A stretch of DNA of 30,633 nt from Bacteroidales bacterium UBA3290 (GTDB lineage Bacteria > Bacteroidota > Bacteroidia > Bacteroidales > UBA932). A program made the position numbers and the translations under genes. Below are positions 1 to 8,996 of the stretch, one piece after another. The stretch covers positions 16,789 through 47,421 of the forward strand of contig DETK01000023.1 in NCBI GenBank assembly GCA_002361615.1, in the 5' to 3' direction. The first letter of the stretch is position 1. Every line of letters begins with the position of its first letter. The notes under the pieces were generated by a model. It ran no database searches, was not told where the DNA came from, and was given only the letters and a program-made list of their open reading frames with translations.

Positions 1-993
1 GCGGTCGAGCACGGCGATGCGCTTGGCCGTCTTGGGGAGAGCGCGCAGGAAATACTTCGCGGAGAACGGGCGGTACAGGCGGACCGTAATGAGGCCCAGC
101 TTCTCGCCGCGCGTCTCGGCCAGGTAATCGATGGTCTCCTTGATGGTTTCGCAGACGGAACCCATGGCGATGATGACGTTCTCGGCATCCGGGGCGCCGT
201 AGTAGTCGAACGGGAGATAGTGACGACCGGTCAGTTCGCTGATCTCACCCATATAGCGGGCCACGATATCGGGGACTGCGTCATAGTACGGGTTGCAGGC
301 TTCGCGGGCCTGGAAGAACACATCGGGGTTCTGGTTCGTACCGCGGGTGACAGGCTTGTTCGGGTTGAGCGCCTTGGCGCGGAACTGCGCGAGGGCCTTG
401 TCGCTGACCAGCGGGCGCAGGTCTTCCGCCTCGAGCATCTCGATCTTCTGGATTTCGTGCGAGGTACGGAAGCCGTCGAAGAAGTGGACGAAAGGAACGC
501 TCGACTTGATCGTGGCCAGATGGGCGACGGCAGCCAGGTCCATGGCTTCCTGCACGCTGGCGGAGGCCAGCATCGCAAAGCCGGTCTGGCGGACGCTCAT
601 CACGTCCTGATGGTCGCCGAAGATCGAGAGCGCCTGGGCGGCCAGGGTGCGGGCCGACACGTGGAAGACGGTCGGAAGCAGCTCGCCGGCGATCTTGTAC
701 ATATTGGGAATCATCAGAAGGAGGCCTTGGGAGGCGGTGAAAGTAGTGGTCAGGCTACCCGCCTGGAGCGAACCGTGCACAGCGCCGGCGGCACCGCCTT
801 CGCTCTGCATCTCGGTGACTTTCACGACTTCCCCGAACATGTTCTTCTTGCCGAAAGCGGCCCACTCGTCCACGAGTTCCGCCATCGTCGAAGACGGGGT
901 GATAGGATAGATGGCCGCGTGCTCACTGAACAGGTACGCCACGTGAGCCGCGGCGAAGTTGCCATCGCAGGTGATGAATTTCTTTTCTTTCAT
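1..993 (-). CDS. nifJ: Pyruvate:ferredoxin (flavodoxin) oxidoreductase, N-terminal part
   Basis: This gene runs off the left edge, so only the first 331 codons are present. The product oxidatively decarboxylates pyruvate to acetyl-CoA and CO2 in the cytoplasm, passing electrons to ferredoxin through thiamine diphosphate and iron-sulfur clusters. The visible part is the pyrimidine-binding domain I and the start of domain II of the single-chain enzyme. It shows the YPITPSST motif at residues 29-36 (Thr32 corresponds to the pyruvate-contacting Thr of characterised PFORs) and the SEGGAAGA motif, with Glu65 in the position of the ThDP-activating Glu. The start at 993 gives the usual N-terminus, MKEKKFITCDGN. 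The iron-sulfur domains would lie beyond the window. It is divergent from the secreted-protein gene at 1127, and the two promoters overlap. A 2-oxoglutarate oxidoreductase subunit is a less likely alternative because those are split proteins. Confidence 0.93.
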   Translation of the reverse strand, partial: MKEKKFITCDGNFAAAHVAYLFSEHAAIYPITPSSTMAELVDEWAAFGKKNMFGEVVKVTEMQSEGGAAGAVHGSLQAGSLTTTFTASQGLLLMIPNMYKIAGELLPTVFHVSARTLAAQALSIFGDHQDVMSVRQTGFAMLASASVQEAMDLAAVAHLATIKSSVPFVHFFDGFRTSHEIQKIEMLEAEDLRPLVSDKALAQFRAKALNPNKPVTRGTNQNPDVFFQAREACNPYYDAVPDIVARYMGEISELTGRHYLPFDYYGAPDAENVIIAMGSVCETIKETIDYLAETRGEKLGLITVRLYRPFSAKYFLRALPKTAKRIAVLDR

Positions 994-1056
994 GATGTAT
1001 GGAATGTTTGTTGTTTATCGGGAAGAAATCGCTTTCCACCTAAGTTATATACGCCG

Positions 1057-1087
1057 CAAATATACCTTGCAATTTTGTGATTTGAAA
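1057..1087 (-). promoter_or_regulatory. Putative nifJ promoter
   Basis: On the minus strand TATATTTG (1064 to 1057) matches the Bacteroidetes -7 consensus TAnnTTTG. A near-match -33 element, TTTC, sits at 1087 to 1084 with a 19-nt spacer. The predicted leader is about 60 nt. Confidence 0.5.
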
Positions 1088-1104
1088 GAGTTTTTTTATT
1101 TTTG
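1074..1104 (+). promoter_or_regulatory. Putative promoter of the secreted-protein gene
   Basis: TTTG at 1074-1077, a 19-nt spacer and TATTTTTG at 1097-1104 form a full match to the Bacteroidetes TTTG-N19-TAnnTTTG promoter. Transcription would start near 1109, about 18 nt before the ATG at 1127. It overlaps the divergent nifJ promoter. Confidence 0.6.
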
Positions 1105-1126
1105 GACAGCTTATTATACCATTACT

Positions 1127-1813
1127 ATGAAAAAAATCTGCCTTTCGTTGATACTTCTTCTTGGCATTGCGCCGCTTTTCGCACAGAATCAGGGTGTGAT
1201 CCACCACGAAAGAGGAGATGACCTGCAGCAATATCTGCTCGACAGCGTCAAGTTCGTCGTTCCCGAATTCCAGTCGGGCATCATCACCTTCCAGGACGGC
1301 AGCTACTCGCGCGGCCCGGTCAACATCTCGACCATCGAACAGCGCGTCTACTTCATCGCCACCAACGGAGAAAAGCAAGTCTTGACCAACGAAGACCAGG
1401 TGAGCCGCGTCTCCATCAAGGGACGGACCTTCATCAAGAGCAAATACGGCTACGTCGAGCTGCTCGCAACCGAAGGCGACATAGCCCTGGGCGCCGTCCG
1501 CCGCGTCTCGTTCTTCGAAACCGAGAAAAAAGGAGCCTACGGCATGGTGTCGCAGACCACGTCGGTCACCACCATCGGCTCCCTCCAGCAGAACGGCACG
1601 ATGTACACCCTCGGCATAGACCAGAACACCCCGTTCAAATACTCGGTCAACCCCTATCTCTACAAGAACAGCCGGATCTATCTCCCCAACAAGAAGAACT
1701 TCCTCAAGTGCTTCCCCGAAAAGAAAGCGGAAATCGAACAGTACCTGAAAGACAACAACGTCGACTTTGAAAAACTTGAGGACGTCGAAGCACTCTTCAA
1801 CGCCCTCAAATAA
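1127..1813 (+). CDS. Secreted protein of unknown function
   Basis: This is a 228-residue protein with a clear signal peptide (MKKICLSLILLLGIAPLFAQ, cleavage after about residue 20 and no lipobox Cys), so it is exported to the periplasm or surface. I do not recognise a named domain. The mature part has alternating beta-type stretches (residues about 45-165) and a charged helical C-terminus, with Lys/Glu-rich segments around FPEKKAEIEQYLKDNNVDFEK. Such small secreted proteins are common orphans in Bacteroidetes. The reading frame stays open upstream to 959, but the start at 1127 is preferred because it gives the signal peptide and lies just downstream of a consensus promoter (1074-1104). It is monocistronic and convergent with fabD. 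The function is unknown and nothing in the context assigns it. Confidence 0.8.
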   Translation: MKKICLSLILLLGIAPLFAQNQGVIHHERGDDLQQYLLDSVKFVVPEFQSGIITFQDGSYSRGPVNISTIEQRVYFIATNGEKQVLTNEDQVSRVSIKGRTFIKSKYGYVELLATEGDIALGAVRRVSFFETEKKGAYGMVSQTTSVTTIGSLQQNGTMYTLGIDQNTPFKYSVNPYLYKNSRIYLPNKKNFLKCFPEKKAEIEQYLKDNNVDFEKLEDVEALFNALK

Positions 1814-1880
1814 TACGTCATTCGCTCCCTGCGGTCGCGGCTCTCGCTTCGCTCGGGTCCCGGCTTGACCGGGAATCTCT
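1814..1880. repeat. GC-rich intergenic element with a terminal hairpin between convergent genes
   Basis: The spacer between two convergent stop codons is GC-rich and contains a perfect 6-bp hairpin, TCCCGG-CTTGA-CCGGGA (1858-1874). It is flanked by a segment with several CGCTC-type blocks (about 1824-1856). On the minus strand the hairpin side reads GAGATTCCCGGTCAAGCCGG. No other copy is visible in this window. It may serve as a bidirectional terminator, but there is no T-tract. Calling it a dispersed repeat is inference. Confidence 0.35.
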
Positions 1881-2754
1881 AGCACATGCCCGACACCTCG
1901 ACGTCCGGAACAATCTTCCTGGCCAGTCCCTGCAGCACCGTTCCGGGGCCGACTTCCACGAAGGAAGCGGCGCCGTCGGCCACCATGTTCTTCACGGTCT
2001 GGGTCCAGCGCACCGGAGAGGTGAGCTGCATCAGCAGGTTGTGCCGGATTTCCGCGGGGTCGGTGTGCGGAAGCGCATCGACGTTCTGGTAGATCGGGCA
2101 GACAGGCGTATGGAAATCCGCCTTTTCAATGGCCTCGGCCAGCTCCTGACGGGCCGGCTCCATCAGCGGTGAGTGGAACGCACCGCCCACCTGAAGTTGC
2201 AGCGCACGCTTGACGCCGCGCGCCTTGAGTTCGGTGCAGGCAGCCTGTACCGACGCCACCTCGCCCGAAATCACGATCTGTCCGTCGGAATTGTAATTGG
2301 CGGCAATCACGATGCCCGGGGTAGCGGCGCACACCTCTTCGATCATGCTCGCCTCACCGCCGATGATGGCGGCCATCGTGCCGGGGACGGCCTCGCAGCA
2401 ACGCTGCATCGCGTGGGCGCGGACCGAAACCAGGCGCAGGCCTTCCTCAAAAGAGAGGGCTCCCGCAGCGACCAGGGCTGAGAACTCGCCCAGCGAGTGT
2501 CCGGCCACCATGTCGGGCTTGATACCCGCGCAGATCGCCGTGGCGACGGAATGCAGGAATACGGCGGGCTGCGTCACGCGCGTGGCCTTCAGGTCTTCCG
2601 CCGTACCGGAGAACATGGTCTCCCGCAGATCGAAACCCAGGATGCTGTCGGCCGCGTCGAAAAGGTCGCGCGCCTGCGGCTCCCGCACATAGAGCTCCTG
2701 CCCCATTCCCGTAAACTGGGACCCTTGTCCCGGAAATACATATGCTGTTTTCAT
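1879..2754 (-). CDS. fabD: Malonyl-CoA:ACP S-malonyltransferase (FabD)
   Basis: FabD transfers malonyl from CoA to acyl carrier protein, supplying the extender unit for fatty acid synthesis in the cytoplasm. The 291-residue length is normal for the family. The N-terminal FPGQGSQ motif (residues 7-13) is present. The nucleophile is Ser87 in GHSLG, the malonate-carboxylate-binding Arg is Arg112 in VSVRAHAMQ, and the catalytic His is His194 in GAFHSPLM. It stands alone rather than in a fab cluster. A promoter lies just upstream (2780-2809) and the stop at 1879 is convergent with the secreted-protein gene. The start is fixed by the canonical MKTAYVFPGQGSQ opening. All key residues are intact and I see no anomaly. 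Confidence 0.97.
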   Translation of the reverse strand: MKTAYVFPGQGSQFTGMGQELYVREPQARDLFDAADSILGFDLRETMFSGTAEDLKATRVTQPAVFLHSVATAICAGIKPDMVAGHSLGEFSALVAAGALSFEEGLRLVSVRAHAMQRCCEAVPGTMAAIIGGEASMIEEVCAATPGIVIAANYNSDGQIVISGEVASVQAACTELKARGVKRALQLQVGGAFHSPLMEPARQELAEAIEKADFHTPVCPIYQNVDALPHTDPAEIRHNLLMQLTSPVRWTQTVKNMVADGAASFVEVGPGTVLQGLARKIVPDVEVSGMC

Positions 2755-2779
2755 GCTTGTTCTTTTGTATTTGGCGCTG

Positions 2780-2809
2780 CAAAATTAAGATATTCTTCTG
2801 AAATGCAAA
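2780..2809 (-). promoter_or_regulatory. Putative fabD promoter
   Basis: On the minus strand TAATTTTG (2787 to 2780) is a -7 match, and TTTG (2809 to 2806) is the -33 element with an 18-nt spacer. The TTTG is the end of the T-tract of the upstream terminator, so the two signals are fused. The leader is about 20-25 nt. Confidence 0.55.
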
Positions 2810-2845
2810 AAAAGACCCGGCGGAACGCGCTGAGCGTCCGCCGGG
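2807..2845 (-). terminator. Rho-independent terminator of the esterase/GH3 operon
   Basis: On the minus strand a GC-rich stem (CCCGGCGGA at 2816-2824 with TCCGCCGGG at 2837-2845, extended inward by three pairs around one bulged A, loop GCTGA on the plus strand) is followed by TCTTTTTTT. It lies 60 bp downstream of the carboxylesterase stop and marks the end of the seven-gene operon. Confidence 0.85.
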
Positions 2846-2904
2846 ACCGAATAACAACATTTTTTAACCTATATGTACAACCGTTGGGGAACGATTTCTA
2901 AAGA

Positions 2905-4377
2905 TCAGTGCCTGCGATAGACCCAGGTGTCACGCTTGTAGCTCTTCATCTCATCGAAGAACGCATCCCCAGCGTGCACGGTCGTCGTCTTGTCGTTGAA
3001 CACGACCACAGGCTTGGTTTCGGGATCGTAAGCCTCCCACTTGAAATTCTTCACATCGGGATTGCCGTCCTTGGCGAAGGACACCCACACGTCGCTCATG
3101 AAATCGGCGAGCTTGTAGGCCGACTTGTCGCAACCGACCATGAAGCGGCCGAGCCAGATGTTGTTGAAGACATACGGCATCTCGGTGCAGTGGTTGGTGG
3201 CGAAGGTTCCGTCCATGTGGGGCGAGGGTTTGGCGAAGACGTAGATGTACTGCTTCGTGTCGCCCATCTGGTAACGCATGTCGGCATTGGCGAAGACCCC
3301 GTTCATCATCCCGCCTTCTGCATAGTTGCAGCCGATGATGGTGGGAAGGCCCTTCGAGATGTCGGCCACGCGCGGATCGCTCAGCTGATAAGGGATCACC
3401 TCGCCGTCGACCACGGGCTGGCACCACATACCGCAGCCGTAAACCCGGTAGAAGAAATTCTCAGGGAAGCAGGAAAGGACCGCTTCGGAGCAGCCCTTCA
3501 GCAGTTCCGAATACGGAATCGTCTGGATCTTGTCGATGGTCTTCTCGTTGAGGCCGAGTTTCTGGACGGCCAGGCGGGCCATGTCGCGGCTCGTCTGGGC
3601 TTCCATCAGCCGGGTCATCGAACCGCTCTCGATAATGCCGCGGTGGAAGAGACCCTTGGCCGAAGGGGTACCGAGCAGGATGTTGACCTTTCCGCCGCCG
3701 CCCGACTGACCGAAGATGGTCACGTTGCCGGGATCGCCACCGAAGGCCTCGATGTTCTTGTTCACCCACTCGAGCGCCTTGACCATATCCATGACACCCG
3801 CTACGCCGGAGTATTTGTATTTCTCACCGAAGTCGGAGAGGTCGAAATAACCCAGGAAGTTGAGCCGGTGGTTGATGCTCACCAGGACGACATCCTTCTT
3901 GGCCAGGTTCGTACCGTCATAGAAGGGCAGTTCGCTGCTCGCGCCCATGGCATATCCGCCGCCGTGGAGCCAGACCATCACAGGACGCTTCTTTCCGTCG
4001 TTGATGCCCTTGGTCCATACGTTCAGGCACAGGCAGTCTTCCGACTGGACACCGTCATCCCACTGATAGAGGAAAGCCTCGCAGTCGTCCTGCCAGGTCA
4101 CGCGGGGAGCCTGGGGGCACTGGTTGCCGTAATAGAGCGCGGTCTGGACGCCTTCCCAGCTGTCCGGATCCTGAGGCGGCATGAAACGCTCCGCCTTGGC
4201 GTACTGGATGCCCTTGAAAGTGTAGATACCGTCTTCGATATAGCCGCAGAGCGTGCCATAGGTGGTTTTCACGAGCGCGTCCTTGCTGTTGACCACGACG
4301 CTGTGCTCGGGATATTTATCGCCGCAGGAGGCCAGCAGGAGCGCGGCCGCTGCGATCATCAGGATTCTTTTCATCAT
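2905..4377 (-). CDS. Type-B carboxylesterase lipoprotein
   Basis: This alpha/beta-hydrolase hydrolyses carboxylic esters. The lipobox LLLASC (Cys18) predicts a membrane-anchored lipoprotein. Carboxylesterase type-B signatures are clear: EDCLCLNVW (113-121), oxyanion-hole HGGGY (138-142), nucleophile Ser225 in FGQSGGGG, acid Glu354 in NYAEGG and His397 in NHCTEMPYVF. The protein is 490 residues. Only 43 residues separate the acid from the His, whereas family members usually have about 90-110, so a lid or regulatory segment seems to be missing in frame. It is the last gene of the operon. Its ATG overlaps the stop of the preceding esterase as ATGA (the alternative start one codon later, at 4374, overlaps by one base), implying translational coupling. 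The substrate is likely an acyl decoration of the imported glycan, by context only. Confidence 0.88.
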   Translation of the reverse strand: MMKRILMIAAAALLLASCGDKYPEHSVVVNSKDALVKTTYGTLCGYIEDGIYTFKGIQYAKAERFMPPQDPDSWEGVQTALYYGNQCPQAPRVTWQDDCEAFLYQWDDGVQSEDCLCLNVWTKGINDGKKRPVMVWLHGGGYAMGASSELPFYDGTNLAKKDVVLVSINHRLNFLGYFDLSDFGEKYKYSGVAGVMDMVKALEWVNKNIEAFGGDPGNVTIFGQSGGGGKVNILLGTPSAKGLFHRGIIESGSMTRLMEAQTSRDMARLAVQKLGLNEKTIDKIQTIPYSELLKGCSEAVLSCFPENFFYRVYGCGMWCQPVVDGEVIPYQLSDPRVADISKGLPTIIGCNYAEGGMMNGVFANADMRYQMGDTKQYIYVFAKPSPHMDGTFATNHCTEMPYVFNNIWLGRFMVGCDKSAYKLADFMSDVWVSFAKDGNPDVKNFKWEAYDPETKPVVVFNDKTTTVHAGDAFFDEMKSYKRDTWVYRRH

Positions 4378-5522
4378 TTGAAGATTTTTTGTGCAAAGAT
4401 GGTCAGATAGACTCTCCAGTTGCGCCAGATGTGGCCGCCGTCCGATTCATAGTACTCGACCGGATAGCCTTTCTTTTCGCAATATTCTTTGAGCTTGAGG
4501 GAATTGACCTTCACGCCGTCGGCACTGCCGACACCGATCCAGTAGAGGGACGGAGCGACCTTGGGGGCCATCTGGCGGGCAAGCGCGGCTTCCGCCTCCG
4601 GCGTTTCAGCCAGGACGACGCCCGAGAACATGCCGATGTAGCCGAACGTACCCGGATGGGAACGCGACACGGAGCAGGACTGGCGGCCGCCCATCGACAG
4701 GCCGGCGATGGCACGGTTCTTCGGCCCCTTGGCCACGCGGTAGGTCGATTCGATGAACGAGATGATGTCGGGGAAACTCTGCTCGATCTCTACGGTCGAG
4801 TCGGACCGGGAGTTGCGCATGGTAGGCTGGAACATGTTCACGGCATAGCCCGGTGCAGCGTTGTTGTAATACACGCCGTTGGGCATCACCACGATCATCG
4901 GCTTGGCCTTACCTTCGGCAATCAGGTTGTCGAGGATCTGGACGGTACGGCCCAGGTCGGCCCAGGCATCCTCGTCGCCGCCGGAACCGTGGAGCAGATA
5001 AAGGACAGGGTACTTGTCCTTGCCTTTCTCATATCCGGCAGGGGTATAGACCGTGAGCCGGCGGTCGGCGCCAAGCGTATTGCTGCGGTACCAGACTTTC
5101 GACAGGGTGCCGTGCGGCACGTCGTGCGTTTCGTAGTACCAGCCCTTGTCGCCCTGCTTCGTGCTCATCGTGAAGAAGCTGGTCCAGGTCGCGATGTCGC
5201 GGTTCATGTACATGTTGGACGGGTCGTTGCGACGCTCGCCGTCCACGATGAAATTGTAGAGATAGAGTTCACCTTCCAGCGGTTCGGTCGTGTAGGTCCA
5301 GACGCCGTCCTTGCCTTCCACCATATCCGCTACGGTGCGGTCGGGCAGGAAGTCGCCGGAGATCTTGACGGAGACAGCTTTCGGGTTGCGGTAACGGAAG
5401 GTCACGGTATGGTCGGCGTTGATCTCGGGCGAGACCACCGGTGCGCGGAAGCTCAGGGCCTGCTGGGCGGGCGCTATCTGGGCTATCAGCAGCGACAAAG
5501 CGAGAATCAGGATTCTTTTCAT
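4374..5522 (-). CDS. CE1-type esterase with N-terminal E-set domain (third of three)
   Basis: This is a secreted alpha/beta-hydrolase of the enterochelin-esterase/feruloyl-esterase (CE1-like) group, 382 residues. The signal peptide covers about residues 1-19. An immunoglobulin-like early-set domain (about 25-118) precedes the esterase domain (about 140-382). The catalytic set is nucleophile Ser276 in AGLSMGG, Asp335 in GSADG and His364 in GGHIWRNW, with the oxyanion segment YLLHGSGGDEDAW (175-187). CE1 enzymes remove feruloyl, acetyl or related acyl groups from plant polysaccharides; which one this enzyme takes is not readable. It lies 18 nt after the preceding CE1 esterase and overlaps the carboxylesterase start by four bases. 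It is a clear paralogue of the genes at 5541 and 8997, sharing the block around GRTxQIxDNLIAxGKAKPM. Confidence 0.88.
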   Translation of the reverse strand: MKRILILALSLLIAQIAPAQQALSFRAPVVSPEINADHTVTFRYRNPKAVSVKISGDFLPDRTVADMVEGKDGVWTYTTEPLEGELYLYNFIVDGERRNDPSNMYMNRDIATWTSFFTMSTKQGDKGWYYETHDVPHGTLSKVWYRSNTLGADRRLTVYTPAGYEKGKDKYPVLYLLHGSGGDEDAWADLGRTVQILDNLIAEGKAKPMIVVMPNGVYYNNAAPGYAVNMFQPTMRNSRSDSTVEIEQSFPDIISFIESTYRVAKGPKNRAIAGLSMGGRQSCSVSRSHPGTFGYIGMFSGVVLAETPEAEAALARQMAPKVAPSLYWIGVGSADGVKVNSLKLKEYCEKKGYPVEYYESDGGHIWRNWRVYLTIFAQKIFK

Positions 5523-5540
5523 GGCTTCGGATCGTTTCGG

Positions 5541-6722
<1,182 letters not shown>

Positions 6723-6731
6723 GGTTTAGGA

Positions 6732-8993
6732 TCAGATCTTTACGGTAACAGTCTGGCGGATGTCGTCGGAGGCGCTTCCCAGGAGGAGTTCGATACGGCC
6801 GCTTTCCAGCGCCCAGCCATTGGTCTGTTCATTCCAATAGCGGAGTTCGCTGACGGGAATCTCGAGCGTCACGACCTTCGTCTGACCGGCGTCGAGGGTG
6901 ACGCGGCGGAATGCCTTAAGCTCCTTCTCCGGCCAGCTCACGCTGCCGTCGAGATGGCGCACATAGAGTTGTGCCACCTCTTCGGCCGGCATCGAACCGG
7001 TGTTGCCGAGTTTGAACTTCACTTTGATCACGTCGTTTTCGCCATACTTGGCCTTGTTGGCCTTCATGTCCGAATAGGCGAAATCCACATAGGAGAGGCC
7101 GTGGCCGAAGGCGTACATCACGGGAATGCCTTTGGTATCATACCAGCGGTAGCCCACAAGCGGACCTTCGGAGTAGTAGGCCGTGGCCGGATAACGGACC
7201 GGACCCCTTCTCCGCTGACCCTGAACGTCCTGACGGTAGAGGTTACCGAACAGGTCGCCGTCCACATCGGCCTTCTGGGGATAGTTGTCCAATGCATAAG
7301 CCGGGGAGTCCGAGAGTTTCACCGGGAAGGTGAAAGGCAGTTTGCCGGAAGGAGCGATATTGCCGAAGAGGATATCAGCGAGGGCGTTGCCGCCCTCCAG
7401 GCCGTTCCACCAGCCCTGGACGATGACGGGCAGGACCTTGTCGACAGCCGACAGGTCGCAGGGGCCGCCGGAAATCATCACGCCGATGATGTTCGGGTTG
7501 GCTGCGGCAAGGGCCTCCGCAATGGCCTCCTGGCCGAGCGGCAGGTCGATGTTCTCGCGGTCGGAACCTTCGGTCTCGATCGATTTGTTCGTGCCGAAGA
7601 AATACAGGACCAGGTCGGCGTCCGCAGCCAGTGCAACCGCTTCGGCAAGCATCTGGGGATCGGCCGGCGCATCGATTTCCGCAGCGATCTCAGGATGCTC
7701 TTTGAGGAACTCAGGACCTCTCCAGAAAGCGAACATACCCATATAGTCCTTATAGGCAGGTGCATACTTGATTTCCACACCGGCGGGAGCCTTGTTGATC
7801 AGGCCCTGGAGCGGCGTGACTTCGTAGGGCGATTTCACACCGGCGCCCATGCCGCCCGACTGGGTACGGGCTTCCGCATTACGTCCGATGACAGCGATCT
7901 TCTTGACATCCTTGCGGATCGGCAGCATACCGCCGTTGTTCTTGAGCAGGACGACGGAGCGCTTGGCCACTTCATAGGCAGTCGCCCGGCTTTCGGGCGT
8001 GGAAGCCGTCTCGAGATTGCATTTGTCGGCAGGGATGGCCTCAACGGTGTAACGCACGCGGAGAATCTCCCGCACTTTGTCGTCCACAACCGATTCGGGC
8101 ACCTTTCCGGCCTTGACCGAGTCGATCAGTGCGGGGCCGAGATACGTGTCGCCCGTCATCTGCACGTCGAGTCCGTGGAGCGCGGCACCCATCGTCGAAT
8201 GGGTTCCGCCCCAGTCGGAGACCGTGAGACCTTTGAAGCCCCACTCCCCGCGAAGGATCTCGTTGAGCAGATGCTCGTTCTCCGAGCAGTAGAAACCGGC
8301 GACCTTGTTGTAGGCCGGCATGACGGCCATGGCGCCGCCTTCCCGCACGATGGCCTCGAAAGGCTTGAGATAGATCTCGCGCATCGTACGCTCGTCGACG
8401 ACCACGTTCACGCTGCCGCGGTTCATCTCCTGGTTGTTGAGGGCGAAGTGCTTCACGCAGGCGGCCGTTCCGGCATCCTGGACACCCTTCACATAGCTGA
8501 CGCCGAGCGCGGCGGCCAGCACGGGGTCTTCGCTGAAGTATTCATAGGTACGTCCGCCCACAGGGAGGCGCTGGATGTTGACGGCAGGACCTAGGATGAT
8601 GTCCTTGCCGCGGCGACGGGCTTCCGTGCCCATCCCCACGCCATATTGGTAGGCAAGATCCTCCGACCAGGTGGCTGCGAGGGCCGATCCGGTCGGGAAA
8701 TACGTGGCCGAGTCGGTGGTCCAGCCGGCCGAGGCGAATCCATTGGGAACGCCTTCCTCACGGATGCCGAACGGACCGTCGCAGTACTTGATGTCCTGGA
8801 TACCCAGACGCGGCACGCCTTCCGACGACATATTGGTCTTGCTGTGGAGCATTTCGACCTTCTCTTCAAGCGACATCTGCGCGATGATCGCATTGATTTC
8901 GCCGTCGTGGGCGGTCAGTCTGTCTTGCGGCAGGGTGTGGGATGCACACCCCGCCAGCAAGATGCCAAATGATAGGATCAGGTATTTCTTCAT
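6732..8993 (-). CDS. GH3 beta-glycosidase lipoprotein (beta-glucosidase or xylosidase type)
   Basis: This 753-residue family 3 glycoside hydrolase releases terminal beta-linked sugars by a retaining mechanism. The lipobox LLAGC (Cys16) predicts a lipid-anchored protein. The N-terminal TIM-barrel domain (about 35-320) contains KHFALN (181-186) and the nucleophile Asp260 in GLTVSDWGG. The alpha/beta-sandwich domain (about 345-590) contains the ETEGSDRENIDLP stretch (473-485), where the acid/base Glu of many GH3 enzymes lies. A fibronectin-III-like domain closes the protein (about 665-745). There is no PA14 insert. It is the only glycoside hydrolase of the operon. It starts 3 nt after the first CE1 esterase stop, so the deacylase and glycosidase are tightly coupled. 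Substrate preference between glucoside, xyloside and arabinoside cannot be decided from sequence. Confidence 0.93.
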   Translation of the reverse strand: MKKYLILSFGILLAGCASHTLPQDRLTAHDGEINAIIAQMSLEEKVEMLHSKTNMSSEGVPRLGIQDIKYCDGPFGIREEGVPNGFASAGWTTDSATYFPTGSALAATWSEDLAYQYGVGMGTEARRRGKDIILGPAVNIQRLPVGGRTYEYFSEDPVLAAALGVSYVKGVQDAGTAACVKHFALNNQEMNRGSVNVVVDERTMREIYLKPFEAIVREGGAMAVMPAYNKVAGFYCSENEHLLNEILRGEWGFKGLTVSDWGGTHSTMGAALHGLDVQMTGDTYLGPALIDSVKAGKVPESVVDDKVREILRVRYTVEAIPADKCNLETASTPESRATAYEVAKRSVVLLKNNGGMLPIRKDVKKIAVIGRNAEARTQSGGMGAGVKSPYEVTPLQGLINKAPAGVEIKYAPAYKDYMGMFAFWRGPEFLKEHPEIAAEIDAPADPQMLAEAVALAADADLVLYFFGTNKSIETEGSDRENIDLPLGQEAIAEALAAANPNIIGVMISGGPCDLSAVDKVLPVIVQGWWNGLEGGNALADILFGNIAPSGKLPFTFPVKLSDSPAYALDNYPQKADVDGDLFGNLYRQDVQGQRRRGPVRYPATAYYSEGPLVGYRWYDTKGIPVMYAFGHGLSYVDFAYSDMKANKAKYGENDVIKVKFKLGNTGSMPAEEVAQLYVRHLDGSVSWPEKELKAFRRVTLDAGQTKVVTLEIPVSELRYWNEQTNGWALESGRIELLLGSASDDIRQTVTVKI

Positions 8994-8996
8994 ACT

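Noticed and set aside
959..1126. Upstream extension of the secreted-protein frame
   Set aside because: It would run through two promoters and bury the signal peptide.
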